Assembly: GCF_000969825.1 (NCBI RefSeq)
Contig: NZ_KQ033919.1
Coordinates: forward strand, 1,273,218-1,337,217
Direction: 5' to 3'
Length of the DNA stretch: 64,000 nucleotides
Origin: Parabacteroides gordonii MS-1 = DSM 23371
Lineage (GTDB): Bacteria; Bacteroidota; Bacteroidia; Bacteroidales; Tannerellaceae
Positions 1 to 9,294 of this stretch are shown piece after piece (positions within the stretch are counted from its first letter, which is position 1; every line of letters begins with the position of its first letter). The notes under the pieces are model-generated. The model ran no database searches and was not told the origin of the DNA. It worked only from the letters and a program-made list of their open reading frames with translations. The position numbers and the translations under genes were made by a program.

Positions 1-380
1 GCAATCAGGCTTTCCAGTTTATCCTTCTGGTATTCGGGAGTAGTATCCGTCATCTCCAATACCGAACGGATATTATCCTCTACCGTCATTTTCCGGAAAA
101 TGGAAGCTTCCTGGGCCAGATAACCGATACCATTACGGGCACGTTTATAAACCGGAAACTTGGTTATCTCCATATCATTCAGAAAGATCTTCCCCTCATT
201 AGGAGTAACCAGACCAACAGTCATATAGAATGTCGTTGTCTTTCCCGCCCCGTTAGGGCCGAGCAATCCTACAATCTCCCCTTGCTTCACATTAATGGAA
301 ACATGGTTCACCACCGTACGTGTTCTATACTTCTTCACCAGGTCCTCCGTGCGGAGCACCATCTGTTGTTCGTCTGCCAT
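1..380 (-). CDS. lptB: LPS export ABC transporter ATP-binding protein (partial, N-terminal part)
   Basis: Only the first 126 codons are inside the window; the rest runs off the left edge. The translation from the ATG at 378-380 begins [18 protein letters not shown] and carries a Walker A motif (GPNGAGKTT, residues 41-49) and a Q-loop ([13 protein letters not shown]90), the LptB-like arrangement. LptB is the cytoplasmic ATPase that drives LptFG extraction of lipopolysaccharide from the inner membrane. The ABC signature and Walker B are not visible here, so the family call rests on the N-terminal half, which matches Bacteroidales LptB closely. Confidence 0.88.
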   Translation of the reverse strand, partial: MADEQQMVLRTEDLVKKYRTRTVVNHVSINVKQGEIVGLLGPNGAGKTTTFYMTVGLVTPNEGKIFLNDMEITKFPVYKRARNGIGYLAQEASIFRKMTVEDNIRSVLEMTDTTPEYQKDKLESLI

Positions 381-485
381 ATCCTACTTATTTACGGGTA
401 CAAAGAAACGGAATTAATTAGTTTTCCACAAGACTATTATCATTTCTTAAATCAACCTCATCCAAAGAATAGAACCAGACAAATA

Positions 486-1661
486 CTAATAACTCATTCC
501 AAATTGCCAAAGCGGAACAATATTCGCATAACCAAATTCTATACCATCCTTTACCACGAAACCCTTTTCTACACCTTGAAGTTGCTTCTGCCCCTTATTT
601 TTTCCCCCGACTTCAAAAGTCATTTCATCAATCTGAAAATCCGAAATATCAGAAGTTATAACATCATAATTTACCCTCATCTGATTAAAAAAGTATGTCT
701 CCCTAATATTTCCTATATTTGGAATATCCTGAACCAGATTATAAATTAAATTCGTATTATCCAGAAATATTTTATCCACCTTGCCTAATCCACGAATTCC
801 CCCCGTATTATCACGCAATTGAGAAATTAAGCCAGCTTCTTCTATATAGAGACAATAATCAGCAATATTATTTCGACTGGCTCCAAGCATGATTGCAATA
901 CTACTAAAATTCGGTTTAAACGGAACACTTTTTGATATAATAGCAAGTAATTGTTTCAATTTACGCCCTGTTGAGACATTCATATCTGCATATTGAGGAA
1001 TATCCGACTCCAACGTCTGATTGATAATTTGACGTAACCTTATATCATAACCATCTTCCATCGAAAACGGATAATAGCCTTTTTTCAAATAATCCTCGAA
1101 AAAAGGTAACGGATGTTCTAAACCGGAAACCTCAACCTGATGGGTAATAATTTCATTCAGCGTATAAATAGTAGCCGGAATATGATGAAATAGTTGTAAA
1201 TACTCTCTAAATGATAAGCCTTGCATCCGATACATGACTGCCCTCCGACTCAAATCTGATGCTCCTTTATTTATATCCAGGACAGACGAACCAGTAAATC
1301 GGACCTTCAACTCCGGGTGATAATCATAAATCAGCTTTAGTTCTTTCGACCAATCTTTATATTTATGGATTTCATCAATAAATAAGTACTTAATACCTTT
1401 TTTCACCAATTCATCAGCTAAATCTAACAGCTTATTATCTGCAAAATAAAAATCCTCCGCTGTAACATAAATAGCTTCATCCGGATTCAGGTCCTTTTTT
1501 ATATGCTGAAGGATCAATGTAGTTTTCCCTACCCCCCTGGGACCGGTTAAACCAATCATCCGGCTATTCCAATCGATTTTAAAATAGATGTAACGCAAAA
1601 AATCGGAATGCAACTCACGTAACAACTTATAATAATAACTCAATAACCTGTCCATATCCAT
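486..1661 (-). CDS. AAA+ ATPase with DUF4143-like C-terminal region
   Basis: A 391-residue protein of the AAA_14/DUF4143 type common in Bacteroidota, often in several diverged copies per genome; the cellular role is not established. Seen: Walker A GPRGVGKT (residues 40-47), Walker B YLFIDE (92-97) followed by IHKY, a winged-helix-like middle, and a C-terminal FQIDEMTFEVGGKNKG stretch that fits the degenerate nuclease-like fold of DUF4143. A -7 box TATATTTG (minus strand, 1675-1682) lies only about 14 bases before the ATG, so the leader would be very short and no ribosome binding site is visible; Met3 is an alternative start. Two copies of a palindrome-containing repeat overlap and precede the promoter (see 1691-1754). 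The gene sits alone between lptB and the HU operon, like an accessory insertion. Confidence 0.8.
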   Translation of the reverse strand: MDMDRLLSYYYKLLRELHSDFLRYIYFKIDWNSRMIGLTGPRGVGKTTLILQHIKKDLNPDEAIYVTAEDFYFADNKLLDLADELVKKGIKYLFIDEIHKYKDWSKELKLIYDYHPELKVRFTGSSVLDINKGASDLSRRAVMYRMQGLSFREYLQLFHHIPATIYTLNEIITHQVEVSGLEHPLPFFEDYLKKGYYPFSMEDGYDIRLRQIINQTLESDIPQYADMNVSTGRKLKQLLAIISKSVPFKPNFSSIAIMLGASRNNIADYCLYIEEAGLISQLRDNTGGIRGLGKVDKIFLDNTNLIYNLVQDIPNIGNIRETYFFNQMRVNYDVITSDISDFQIDEMTFEVGGKNKGQKQLQGVEKGFVVKDGIEFGYANIVPLWQFGMSY

Positions 1662-1690
1662 ACAATTTATTGGACAAATATAATAAAAAA

Positions 1691-1754
1691 TGCACTCTCA
1701 CAGTGCAAAACAAACAGAAAATTGCACTATAAGAGTGCAAAACAAGCAAAAGAA
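1691..1754. repeat. Two tandem 32-bp repeats containing a TGCACT...AGTGCA palindrome, at the ATPase promoter
   Basis: Copies start at 1691 and 1723. Each has an inverted repeat (TGCACTCTCACAGTGCA in the first, TTGCACTATAAGAGTGCAA in the second) followed by the conserved spacer AAACAA(A/G)CA. The first copy lies just upstream of the -7 box of the ATPase gene, where an operator would be. Confidence 0.75.
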
Positions 1755-1789
1755 TCTAAAAAGACAACTTCACTCACCTAAGAAGCTAT

Positions 1790-2233
1790 CTATTTTATCC
1801 GTCGTAATTTTCGTACCAGACAGACTAAAATGATCAAGATTGGAATTAATACCCACCAGACAATCCGATTCGTTTTATGCTTTATCACTTCCTGTCGGAC
1901 AGAAACGGATGAAGTTGCACGCTGCCCGGTAACTGTATTGGCAGAAACAGATAACAAGTCTGTCGAATCAGCCATTTCCCATTCTTCAGCAGCATAAACA
2001 ATACGTTCCACAAACTGACGCCCTGCACTGTCCGGTGGTGAAAATGAATATTCCTTCAACCTGGAGCTGATGCGTAATTGCGTATTCCGGTTAAATTGCA
2101 GACAGGATGTATCCAACTGTGTATGCGAAACAGAATCGGCATATGTGTAATATTGCTCCCGGCTCCCGGGATTACGCGATGCACAGCCGGACAATCCTGC
2201 TACAATAATCAATAAAAAAATAGCGGTTCTCAT
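1790..2233 (-). CDS. Small lipoprotein with C-terminal membrane segment (u-spanin-like)
   Basis: A 147-residue protein. Seen: a signal peptide with lipobox LSGC (Cys17), a hydrophilic middle of about 100 residues, and a C-terminal hydrophobic segment (about 124-141, IVWWVLIPILIILVCLV) ending in a basic tail KLRRIK. An outer-membrane lipid anchor plus a C-terminal inner-membrane segment is the topology of unimolecular phage spanins, which fuse the two membranes as the last step of lysis. Its ATG overlaps the stop codon of the upstream M15 peptidase (2230-2233), so the two are translationally coupled. The spanin reading is inferred from topology and context, not from sequence family; a plain envelope lipoprotein is the alternative. 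Confidence 0.75.
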   Translation of the reverse strand: MRTAIFLLIIVAGLSGCASRNPGSREQYYTYADSVSHTQLDTSCLQFNRNTQLRISSRLKEYSFSPPDSAGRQFVERIVYAAEEWEMADSTDLLSVSANTVTGQRATSSVSVRQEVIKHKTNRIVWWVLIPILIILVCLVRKLRRIK

Positions 2234-2718
2234 TTAATTATTACTTGACGGCGGTTCTTACCTTTCACTTTCAACGACAAATGGATAAAACCGCGACGGC
2301 GGTAATAAATAGCCTGATCGAAATTCAGCCGGCTTTGCTGTAGAGCTTCCAGCAAACGGCAACTGCCGAACGTATAAATATCTGTCGCCTCACCTGTCAG
2401 ATGTTGCGAATTTTCGACACCGCCCACCAGGCGATTCAGTTCTTCACTGCGGTATCCGCTCGATATATGCATCCCGGTAGCAACACCTGCGTGTTCCCTG
2501 AGTGGCTCCAGTAATTTAGTAACCAGGTTTCTGATCGCCTTCTGTGCTTCTGGTGGCGGCGTATTATCCAGTCCCCGCTCAACAGCCACCGCACTGTAAA
2601 TAAACTCTCCCATATAAAAATGATCACTGATCCAATCCCGATGCTTTCCTCGCCATGCACGCTGTGCCATTGTCAATGACCTGTCTATCATTGGAAACTC
2701 ACACTCTTTCATTTTCAT
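2230..2718 (-). CDS. M15-family peptidase (endolysin-like D-Ala-D-Ala carboxypeptidase/L,D-endopeptidase)
   Basis: A 162-residue peptidase M15_3-type domain. The zinc-site pattern is clear: SSGYRS (87-91), QHLTGEATD (H106, D113) and FIHLSL (H146). These enzymes cut stem peptides of peptidoglycan. There is no signal peptide, so export to the wall would need help, which fits the preceding two-TM holin-like gene. The start overlaps the end of that gene by 20 bp and the stop overlaps the next start. Met3 or Met17 are alternative starts; the longer one is kept because the overlap suggests coupling. Confidence 0.85.
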   Translation of the reverse strand: MKMKECEFPMIDRSLTMAQRAWRGKHRDWISDHFYMGEFIYSAVAVERGLDNTPPPEAQKAIRNLVTKLLEPLREHAGVATGMHISSGYRSEELNRLVGGVENSQHLTGEATDIYTFGSCRLLEALQQSRLNFDQAIYYRRRGFIHLSLKVKGKNRRQVIIK

Positions 2719-2908
2719 TCTTTTTTATTTTATATGAATAATCAACTCCAAACAATGCTCCGGCAAACGTACTGATCTCCCCGAAAGCTACTAACACACT
2801 GTTGTGTATTTCACCGGCCGGAGCAACCCAGAAACCGGAAAAGACCAGTGTAAGGCCGGCTGCACAAAGCAGCACGGCCATTACCAGTTGGATGTTCACC
2901 CTTTTCAT
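2699..2908 (-). CDS. Two-TM small membrane protein (holin-like)
   Basis: A 69-residue protein with two hydrophobic stretches (about 9-30 and 37-56) joined by a short turn containing PAGE, and a charged C-terminus KIKKNENERV. Size and topology fit small phage-type holins. It lies between the HU-like gene (11 bp upstream) and the M15 peptidase (20-bp overlap). No sequence family was recognised; the holin role is inferred from position before a signal-less wall hydrolase. Confidence 0.7.
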   Translation of the reverse strand: MKRVNIQLVMAVLLCAAGLTLVFSGFWVAPAGEIHNSVLVAFGEISTFAGALFGVDYSYKIKKNENERV

Positions 2909-2919
2909 CCTCCGATCGT

Positions 2920-3372
2920 TTACTCGATTACAGGACGGTCATCCTCTCCGCTTCCACCTCCGGGATTCTCGCTCTTTTCCTTCTCCGGGACGATCAATGA
3001 ATACCCCATTGTCTTTTTTGTCTCGCGCAAATCAAAGCCGGGAGTGAACACAATTTTAGGAGCACGGATCATTGAAGCAGTAAACTTCTTCGTATCTTCC
3101 ACCCCTTCGCTGCCGACGGTAATACGAAAATTGCCGAATTCCCCTAACTGTACGATACGCCCATCCTGCAACTCCAGATCCAGGATATAATTCAGGTTAT
3201 CGAGTACAGCTTTCACATCAGCACTCGAAACCGTACTTCGAGCGGCAATCAGTTTACACAAACGTCTCAAATCGGTAAAACCGGTACTTTTCGACACAGC
3301 ATAATACAACTTCTTTGACTCCTTGTTTCCCGGTTCCGACGGGCGCAGAACCAACTTATACCCTTGTGCCAT
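2920..3372 (-). CDS. HU-like DNA-binding protein with acidic Gly-rich tail
   Basis: The start chosen is the ATG at 3370-3372 (MAQGYKLVLRPS); the frame is open 27 codons further upstream, but that part would cross the promoter at 3410-3438. This gives 150 residues. The middle (TGFTDLRRLCKLIAARSTVS to the RAPKIVFTPG stretch) is the HU/IHF fold as found in Bacteroidales HU-like proteins; the C-terminus is a low-complexity tail ending GGGSGEDDRPVIE. First gene of the HU/holin/M15/lipoprotein operon. The same tail occurs on a microprotein at 55320-55430. Confidence 0.85.
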   Translation of the reverse strand: MAQGYKLVLRPSEPGNKESKKLYYAVSKSTGFTDLRRLCKLIAARSTVSSADVKAVLDNLNYILDLELQDGRIVQLGEFGNFRITVGSEGVEDTKKFTASMIRAPKIVFTPGFDLRETKKTMGYSLIVPEKEKSENPGGGSGEDDRPVIE

Positions 3373-3409
3373 AATTAAAAATGTTTTAAGTGAATAATTA
3401 AGTACACTG

Positions 3410-3438
3410 CAAAGGTATGGCAGCAGAAAAGGGACAAA
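3410..3438 (-). promoter_or_regulatory. Promoter of the HU/holin/M15/lipoprotein operon
   Basis: On the minus strand a -7 box TACCTTTG (3410-3417) is preceded by TTTG (3435-3438) at 17 bp, close to the Bacteroidota consensus. It lies 38 bp before the chosen HU start. Confidence 0.6.
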
Positions 3439-3545
3439 AAGCAACGATATCATAGACGAATAGACTGATTTTCAAAACATAAAATTCGACAGCCTACCGA
3501 TTTTCACAATCTCGTTGCTTTTCTGTAATCTAATCTTTTAACATC

Positions 3546-4004
3546 TTATTCTATCGAGATTTTCTGAAACAACTCATACAAATCATCGGTTTCCGCTCTT
3601 GCGAATCGAATTTTGTCCGATAAAGATTTAACTTTCAAAACGATATTAAATCCAAGTTCAACAGAAAAGGCCAGATTCGTATAAGATGTTTTACGCTTTT
3701 TCTCCGGTTGTTCCAACAGATTCAAGATACGGATAAACAAAGCTTCATCCTTCACGTCGTAAAGAAACTCTCCTAAAACAGTGTCATTGCGCACGAAATC
3801 GATAAAACGCTGACGTTCACTTTTGATCAGGCTAACAAAAAAATCACGATACGCCGGACTCAGATTTCTCCAATCTGAGAAAGCCAAAGCAAAGGAATCC
3901 TTATAAAAGACCTCCCTTTCCTCCGGCAACAAATTATTCACATGTTTCTGATAAACACAAAGAGCTGGTTGGGCACCCAGCAATGCCATTAATAACTTTT
4001 TCAT
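3546..4004 (-). CDS. Hypothetical protein, 152 residues
   Basis: Not recognised. The N-terminus (MKKLLMALLGAQPALCVYQKH) has a short hydrophobic stretch but no convincing signal peptide. The rest is mixed alpha-helical in character (FSDWRNLSPAYRDFFVSLIK; FIRILNLLEQPEKKRK) without recognisable catalytic motifs. It stands alone between the HU operon and the S-layer-like gene. Codon use and composition resemble the neighbours, so it is probably a real gene. Confidence 0.55.
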   Translation of the reverse strand: MKKLLMALLGAQPALCVYQKHVNNLLPEEREVFYKDSFALAFSDWRNLSPAYRDFFVSLIKSERQRFIDFVRNDTVLGEFLYDVKDEALFIRILNLLEQPEKKRKTSYTNLAFSVELGFNIVLKVKSLSDKIRFARAETDDLYELFQKISIE

Positions 4005-4069
4005 AACATTTAGAGAAGGCTGATTACTCCTTCAACCCCCAAAGCCACTAAACAAGATAAAGTGGTTAG

Positions 4070-4113
4070 AACACAAGACCCCGAAGAACTTAATCCCCGG
4101 GGCTTGCTTTTTT
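4070..4113 (+). terminator. GC-rich hairpin followed by T-run
   Basis: GACCCCG pairs with CGGGG(C) across a 12-base loop, followed by CTTGCTTTTTT on the + strand. The run of T is on the strand opposite to both flanking genes, so it may end a + transcript or be a remnant. The rest of 4005-4279 shows nothing gene-like. Confidence 0.35.
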
Positions 4114-4279
4114 GTCTGTTTTCACTCTTCACAGAGGTAGAACAGAAGAACTTTATTTCATTACTTTAGTATTAATATCGACCGCTTGTTCGCCCTCACG
4201 GGGTAATTGGTTGATTGATTAAAAATGCATAGAAACAACCGCGCAGTCAAATTTAAATTTATTGATTATAAATAGTTAC

Positions 4280-7200
4280 TTATTTTACGATTGCTTTTAC
4301 AGCTGCTTCACCTTCTACGGCTACTACAACTACACCTGCAGGAGCAGAGATAGTAGCGTTGTCGGAAGAAAGAACTGTGCTGGCGATTGTCTGACCAAGA
4401 ACATTCGTGATCACTACTGTCTTGCCGGCTGCACCGTTGATAACAACTTCACCTTCTTTAGCAATTACTGATACTTCAGAAGTGTTGATACCTTCGTTAG
4501 CTGTCGGGTTTGAGTGTTCTGCTGCCAGATCAAACTTGTCACCTGCTTCGTAACCTTCAGCTACAACTACTACACCGTTGATGTTCTTCAGGTAACCATT
4601 GTTTGCTACTTCCGGCTGTTTGTTCTTAGCGATGTAAGCGTTATAGTCGTAGTAACCTGTCTGGATCTTGAATGAACCGTCGGCTTCGTGGTTGATCGGA
4701 TCGATGTAACGGAAGGCGAACTTAGCGGTGTTGAAGTCGCTTGTGCCCAGGTCGATTACATCAGATGCTTTCGCACTCTTCTTATAGTTCTTGTCAGTGA
4801 TATACAGTTTGTCTGCTGTGCGGAAACCATATACGAAACCTAACTTAGCATACGGTTCGCCTGCTTCAGTATCGTTGATATACTTGTTAGCATGGATAGC
4901 ACCGTTCTGGTAAGCTACATTTGCTGTGTCAACCAGGTTAACCAGGAAGCGACCGTAAGTTGTATCCGGTGTTAACAGGTGGTTAGCATTGTCGAATGTT
5001 GCAGCCTTATATTCCGGATTAACAACCAACAGATACTGATAACGGTTGTTGTTACCACGTTTTACATAAGCTGTGTCAACATACAGGGCAGGAGCCATAG
5101 TTGTCAACTGAGCCTTGTTACCCAGGTTCAGGAATTCACCATTTTCAAACATCTGATCGTATTCGTTTTCATCACGGAAGATGCGGATCGTATCACCCAT
5201 GCTCTGCAGACGATATTCAGGAGCACCTAACTTCTGTACTTTGAACAGGTCGTTAGAGTTGATTTTCTCATAGATCTTTTCAACTTCTACAGCACCCTGT
5301 TTTGTCAGTGTGGTTGCACCATACAGTTTGCTAGAACCCAGTGTGAACGGATTTGCATTCGATCCTTCTGGATATCCATCCTTATCATACTCAACGCCAC
5401 CATTTACACTTACGATATTGTACAGATCAGTAGCTTTTTCTTTCAATACGAAACGATAAGCTTTAGAGACATCTTTCGTAGTCTTGAATGACTTGAAGTT
5501 CGGGTCACAGATCATAGACAGAGTTGTTGTAGTCTGCGGATTTTCGTAAGTCAGATATTCGTCGTTAGCCGTATTCTGCAATGCATAACCGATGATAGCG
5601 ATTGTATCGTTCTTGCTGAACAATTTATCATCTTTGAAATACTGCGGATAACGGAATGTATAGATTGAGTCGGAAGCCGTCTTGAGGAAGCCGTCCTTAT
5701 CAAATTCGCGAGCACCTGTCAACGGAACGATTCTCCAATTCACTGCTGCTTCTTCGTTGTGAGACAAGCCCAGGAAGTGACTCTTAGCTGTATGGTTTTC
5801 ACCTACATAATAGTCTTCTTCTGTAGAAGCAACCAACAGACGGAACTGTTCGTCCTGTACATCCAATGCTTTCAGATCTGCATAACCGTCGCGCTGCATG
5901 GTTCCGGCTTTGAGATCTTTAACTCCTGTGATGATCATAGTATCACGAGTTGCACCAGCGGCAAACAATGAAGAAGAAGATACTGCATACTTGTTATCGC
6001 CTAAGTAATACATAGTGTTAACAGTAAATGTCTTGCCACTTTCACGGTTTACGAATGTGAAGCTTGTTGCATCTTTCAGACCGGCAACACCCTTCTTGTT
6101 CAACTCACCGCTCTGGCCGTCTACATTTACAATCCATTGTCCTTCCGGCTTGTTGAACAGCATTTCAGATTTGTCGGCAGTTTCCTTGACATCAGCACTC
6201 GGAACACGGCCGTTCAATACTTTACCATTTTTGTCCTTAATAGACGGATGGTTAGCGAACTCGATATTTACATATGTATAGTTCAACGGGCTGTTGTCGC
6301 TCTTTGCTTTAACCAGGTTATTCAAGCCCAGATCAGCAGCTACCCAGTAAGCTTTATCATTTGTAACAGTCAGGTAAACACCCTTCTGAGCACCTGTCTT
6401 CACTTCGAAAGAAGAGATGAAAAGCTTTGTAGCTAAAGAAGCCTGGTTGTAATCTTTCACTTCAATGCTATAAACAGCTTTGCCTTTACCACCTTCGTTC
6501 TTCACGTTGTCATAAGAGAATGTGAAGTAAGGAGCGTAAGTGCCTTTATTGAATGCACCGGAGTTTGCCAGGATTTCAAGCATAGCCTTTTCGCCTACAG
6601 TAGTGAATTTGTAGCCACCATTCTTCAAATCAGTCTTGATGCTTGTCCATTCAGAATCCTTCGTAGTTTCCAGAACGATGTAGCGGTCGCCACTCTTCAG
6701 AAGGAATGCACTTTCATTGCTATTCTTATCACCTGTAAGTTCAACGAGTTGTTCGCCAGCAGCTGCTCCAGATACATACTTAACCGGTACCAGATCAGCA
6801 TCAGCAAATACATTGCCTGTTGTGATATCCTTAGTGGCTGCATCGCCATCTTCATCGATGTACTTATGTCCCAAAGCAACGCCGAAGCTTACTCTTGAAC
6901 CGAAGTCGTTCAGAAGTTTATCGACAGTGAATGCTGTAGGTACAGCCTGCACATCGAATTTGAACAGTGTTAACGGAGTCTGAACATTATTGCTTACCAG
7001 CTTGCCAGCATCCACTTTCAGGAATGAACCGTTCTTGGTCTGCAAAGAGAACGAACCGTCATACATCTTACCGATAAAGTCTGTTTCTCCGTCTACTGTC
7101 AGATAGGCTTTTGGAGATAATGCCTGGCCGTTTCCATTGCATTTAAGGAAAGAGTAGCTATAATTATCATTTGACAGAGCAGAGATAACGATCTTCCATT

Positions 7201-9214
7201 CGTTGTCTACTGAATTTGTACCATCAGAAATCGTTACGATATCACCTGAGCTGACAGAAGTCAACTGACCTGTCATAACCAAAGCAGGAGCTTCGCCGGT
7301 TGTCGACAGAGTAGCAGTTGTAGCAGTTCCGGCAATAACCAGGCCTTGAGTTGCATTGTAAGTTACTGTCAGAGCTTTGTCTTTTACAACCAAAGCATAG
7401 GCATCAGCTTTTGACGGAACACCTAAATACATCGCATTTTCGCCTGCTTTTTGAGCAGCCAGGTTCACCAGTTTGCTCTCCTTCAGGATCCATGAGTCGG
7501 GAGTCGTCACTTCGTTTGCAGCTGTCCAACCTGTAGTTTGCAAATACTTGCCATCAGTTGATTTAACCGTGAAAGGAGCAGGAATTTCAGTTGCTTCGGT
7601 GTTACCCGGAATAAATGTAATCATGCCATTCTCAACACGTACACCGGCCTCTGTCATACCTTCCACATTAGCACCTGCCTCTTCAGCCGTCTGTGCAGTT
7701 GTAGTGACGCGGTCGCCCGGAACTGAAGCAGCATCGGTTACTTCAGCAAATACGTATTGCTTGCCTGCTTCCAATGAGGTGGCGGCGAAAGTGTTTACTT
7801 TGTTGTTTACAATTTCGTATGCGGTGAGTTTAACTCCCGAAGCACCTGATACAGCTGCTTCATCGCCTACAGCTAAAACATCACTACCATTCTTATACAA
7901 GAACTCACCACCATTCTGTAATTTCAGAGCCCCGTCTGTTCCAATTATGAAAGCGGCAGCATTTTTAACATCAGCACCCCAAGCAGCTGCATTTGTCAAA
8001 TATGCCTTTGTTGTAACGCCTTCAAACATTACGGTGTTGTTATCACCGATGGTCATCACCTGATTGGCAGGACAGCTTGATAAGCTTGAAATGGTTGCAC
8101 AATTTCCCTTCTCAATCGTTTCTGGGGCAAACTCGATGGGAGAGATAGAAGTACCATCACCATCCATATCTAACGAACTTCCATTCAAGTTTGCATTCGG
8201 TACAGCAGCCAGATAGCATGTGCTTCCTTTGGCAATACCTTCAAGTGATTGAGCTGCACTTGTAGGATTAGCCGTAGTGAAAAGAGCAACTTCATTACCA
8301 CTACCAGGTGTAGTGGCTAGGGTTATAGCAACTCCTGGCTCGTTTTTTATTTTAACTCCACCTAATGTAACACCAGCACTTGATGTAGCTACCTCACATT
8401 GTCCCTTAATCGGCGTAGTTAATAAGTCAACCTCACCGCCATCTGCAGCAGGAGCTATGGCAGCACCCAAATAATAAATAGTTTCACCAACTGTATAAGA
8501 TAAAGCATTATACGTAGCTCCAGTACCATCATCTAGCTTTTCAAGCTTAAAAGGTATAGCATTAGCTTGGCCAGCGTCCCAACTCGTGTAGCTGGTAGCT
8601 GCCGATCGAGAGGTCACATCAGCTTTCGTAAAGTCAACAGTGGCAGCCTTCTGTGAAGTCGTCAGCGCAGCATGCCCTTCACCAATTACACAAAGCGCAA
8701 CTTCTTCATCTGCTAATGCAGAGCCACTCTTTACAGCTCTATCATCATCAAACAGCCCAACATAATTGAAATCTGGTGTATCGTTAGCACCTGTTGTTGC
8801 AAACTTACCTGCTCCATCAAGACCCAACCAAGTGTCTGGCTCAGCACCAGTAATCTTTAACTTTTTAGTATCAAACGTCAGCATCAATGCATCCGCTGGT
8901 GCATTAGAACCGGTTGCTTTCTTTACAGTATAATCCGTAGCCAAATACCATACTTCGCCTGAGGGAGCATCTTTAACAACCAGATACTGATTATTAGCAG
9001 CTCCTTTTACGACCCAGTTCGTAGCATAGTTATCTGTGGCATCAGCTACCCCCAGCAGATATCCGGTAACCGTACCGTTTGCAGCGCGAGTCACAGTCGT
9101 CATAATTGTTTGAGCCACCCCGTCACCTGCAGGCAGGATCATTGCGTCTACAGCGTAGAACAATCCACCCGAAGCTAACAGTGCAGCTACTAACGTAGAA
9201 AACTTTTTGTTCAT
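4280..9214 (-). CDS. Giant S-layer-like surface protein with DUF6383-type C-terminus
   Basis: A 1644-residue secreted protein. Signal peptide MNKKFSTLVAALLASGGLFYAVDA; the body is Ala/Thr/Asn/Gly-rich beta-structure with recurring units around phrases such as YLTV(D/N) and FxL; the C-terminal ~70 residues (GEVVINGAAGKTVVITNVLGQ ... APAGVVVVAVEGEAAVKAIVK) match the DUF6383 style and resemble T9SS-type sorting domains. Several Bacteroidales O-glycosylation motifs D(S/T)(hydrophobic) are visible (DTMI, DSIY, DTIA, DTIR, DTAY, DTAN). Such proteins in Parabacteroides are S-layer-like glycoproteins with phase-variable expression. Monocistronic; the upstream inverted-repeat element carries a promoter that currently points away, so expression is predicted OFF in this assembly. 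Confidence 0.75.
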   Translation of the reverse strand: MNKKFSTLVAALLASGGLFYAVDAMILPAGDGVAQTIMTTVTRAANGTVTGYLLGVADATDNYATNWVVKGAANNQYLVVKDAPSGEVWYLATDYTVKKATGSNAPADALMLTFDTKKLKITGAEPDTWLGLDGAGKFATTGANDTPDFNYVGLFDDDRAVKSGSALADEEVALCVIGEGHAALTTSQKAATVDFTKADVTSRSAATSYTSWDAGQANAIPFKLEKLDDGTGATYNALSYTVGETIYYLGAAIAPAADGGEVDLLTTPIKGQCEVATSSAGVTLGGVKIKNEPGVAITLATTPGSGNEVALFTTANPTSAAQSLEGIAKGSTCYLAAVPNANLNGSSLDMDGDGTSISPIEFAPETIEKGNCATISSLSSCPANQVMTIGDNNTVMFEGVTTKAYLTNAAAWGADVKNAAAFIIGTDGALKLQNGGEFLYKNGSDVLAVGDEAAVSGASGVKLTAYEIVNNKVNTFAATSLEAGKQYVFAEVTDAASVPGDRVTTTAQTAEEAGANVEGMTEAGVRVENGMITFIPGNTEATEIPAPFTVKSTDGKYLQTTGWTAANEVTTPDSWILKESKLVNLAAQKAGENAMYLGVPSKADAYALVVKDKALTVTYNATQGLVIAGTATTATLSTTGEAPALVMTGQLTSVSSGDIVTISDGTNSVDNEWKIVISALSNDNYSYSFLKCNGNGQALSPKAYLTVDGETDFIGKMYDGSFSLQTKNGSFLKVDAGKLVSNNVQTPLTLFKFDVQAVPTAFTVDKLLNDFGSRVSFGVALGHKYIDEDGDAATKDITTGNVFADADLVPVKYVSGAAAGEQLVELTGDKNSNESAFLLKSGDRYIVLETTKDSEWTSIKTDLKNGGYKFTTVGEKAMLEILANSGAFNKGTYAPYFTFSYDNVKNEGGKGKAVYSIEVKDYNQASLATKLFISSFEVKTGAQKGVYLTVTNDKAYWVAADLGLNNLVKAKSDNSPLNYTYVNIEFANHPSIKDKNGKVLNGRVPSADVKETADKSEMLFNKPEGQWIVNVDGQSGELNKKGVAGLKDATSFTFVNRESGKTFTVNTMYYLGDNKYAVSSSSLFAAGATRDTMIITGVKDLKAGTMQRDGYADLKALDVQDEQFRLLVASTEEDYYVGENHTAKSHFLGLSHNEEAAVNWRIVPLTGAREFDKDGFLKTASDSIYTFRYPQYFKDDKLFSKNDTIAIIGYALQNTANDEYLTYENPQTTTTLSMICDPNFKSFKTTKDVSKAYRFVLKEKATDLYNIVSVNGGVEYDKDGYPEGSNANPFTLGSSKLYGATTLTKQGAVEVEKIYEKINSNDLFKVQKLGAPEYRLQSMGDTIRIFRDENEYDQMFENGEFLNLGNKAQLTTMAPALYVDTAYVKRGNNNRYQYLLVVNPEYKAATFDNANHLLTPDTTYGRFLVNLVDTANVAYQNGAIHANKYINDTEAGEPYAKLGFVYGFRTADKLYITDKNYKKSAKASDVIDLGTSDFNTAKFAFRYIDPINHEADGSFKIQTGYYDYNAYIAKNKQPEVANNGYLKNINGVVVVAEGYEAGDKFDLAAEHSNPTANEGINTSEVSVIAKEGEVVINGAAGKTVVITNVLGQTIASTVLSSDNATISAPAGVVVVAVEGEAAVKAIVK

Positions 9215-9294
9215 AATTCTTTAATTTAATATTAATAATAGTGTTTCTAAAAAGCCTGTTTGTAAAGGATTACTTAGTGTTGTCAAATGTTAAA

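Noticed and set aside
5759..8474. Plus-strand open frames opposite the S-layer-like gene
   Set aside because: Antisense shadows of a low-complexity coding sequence.
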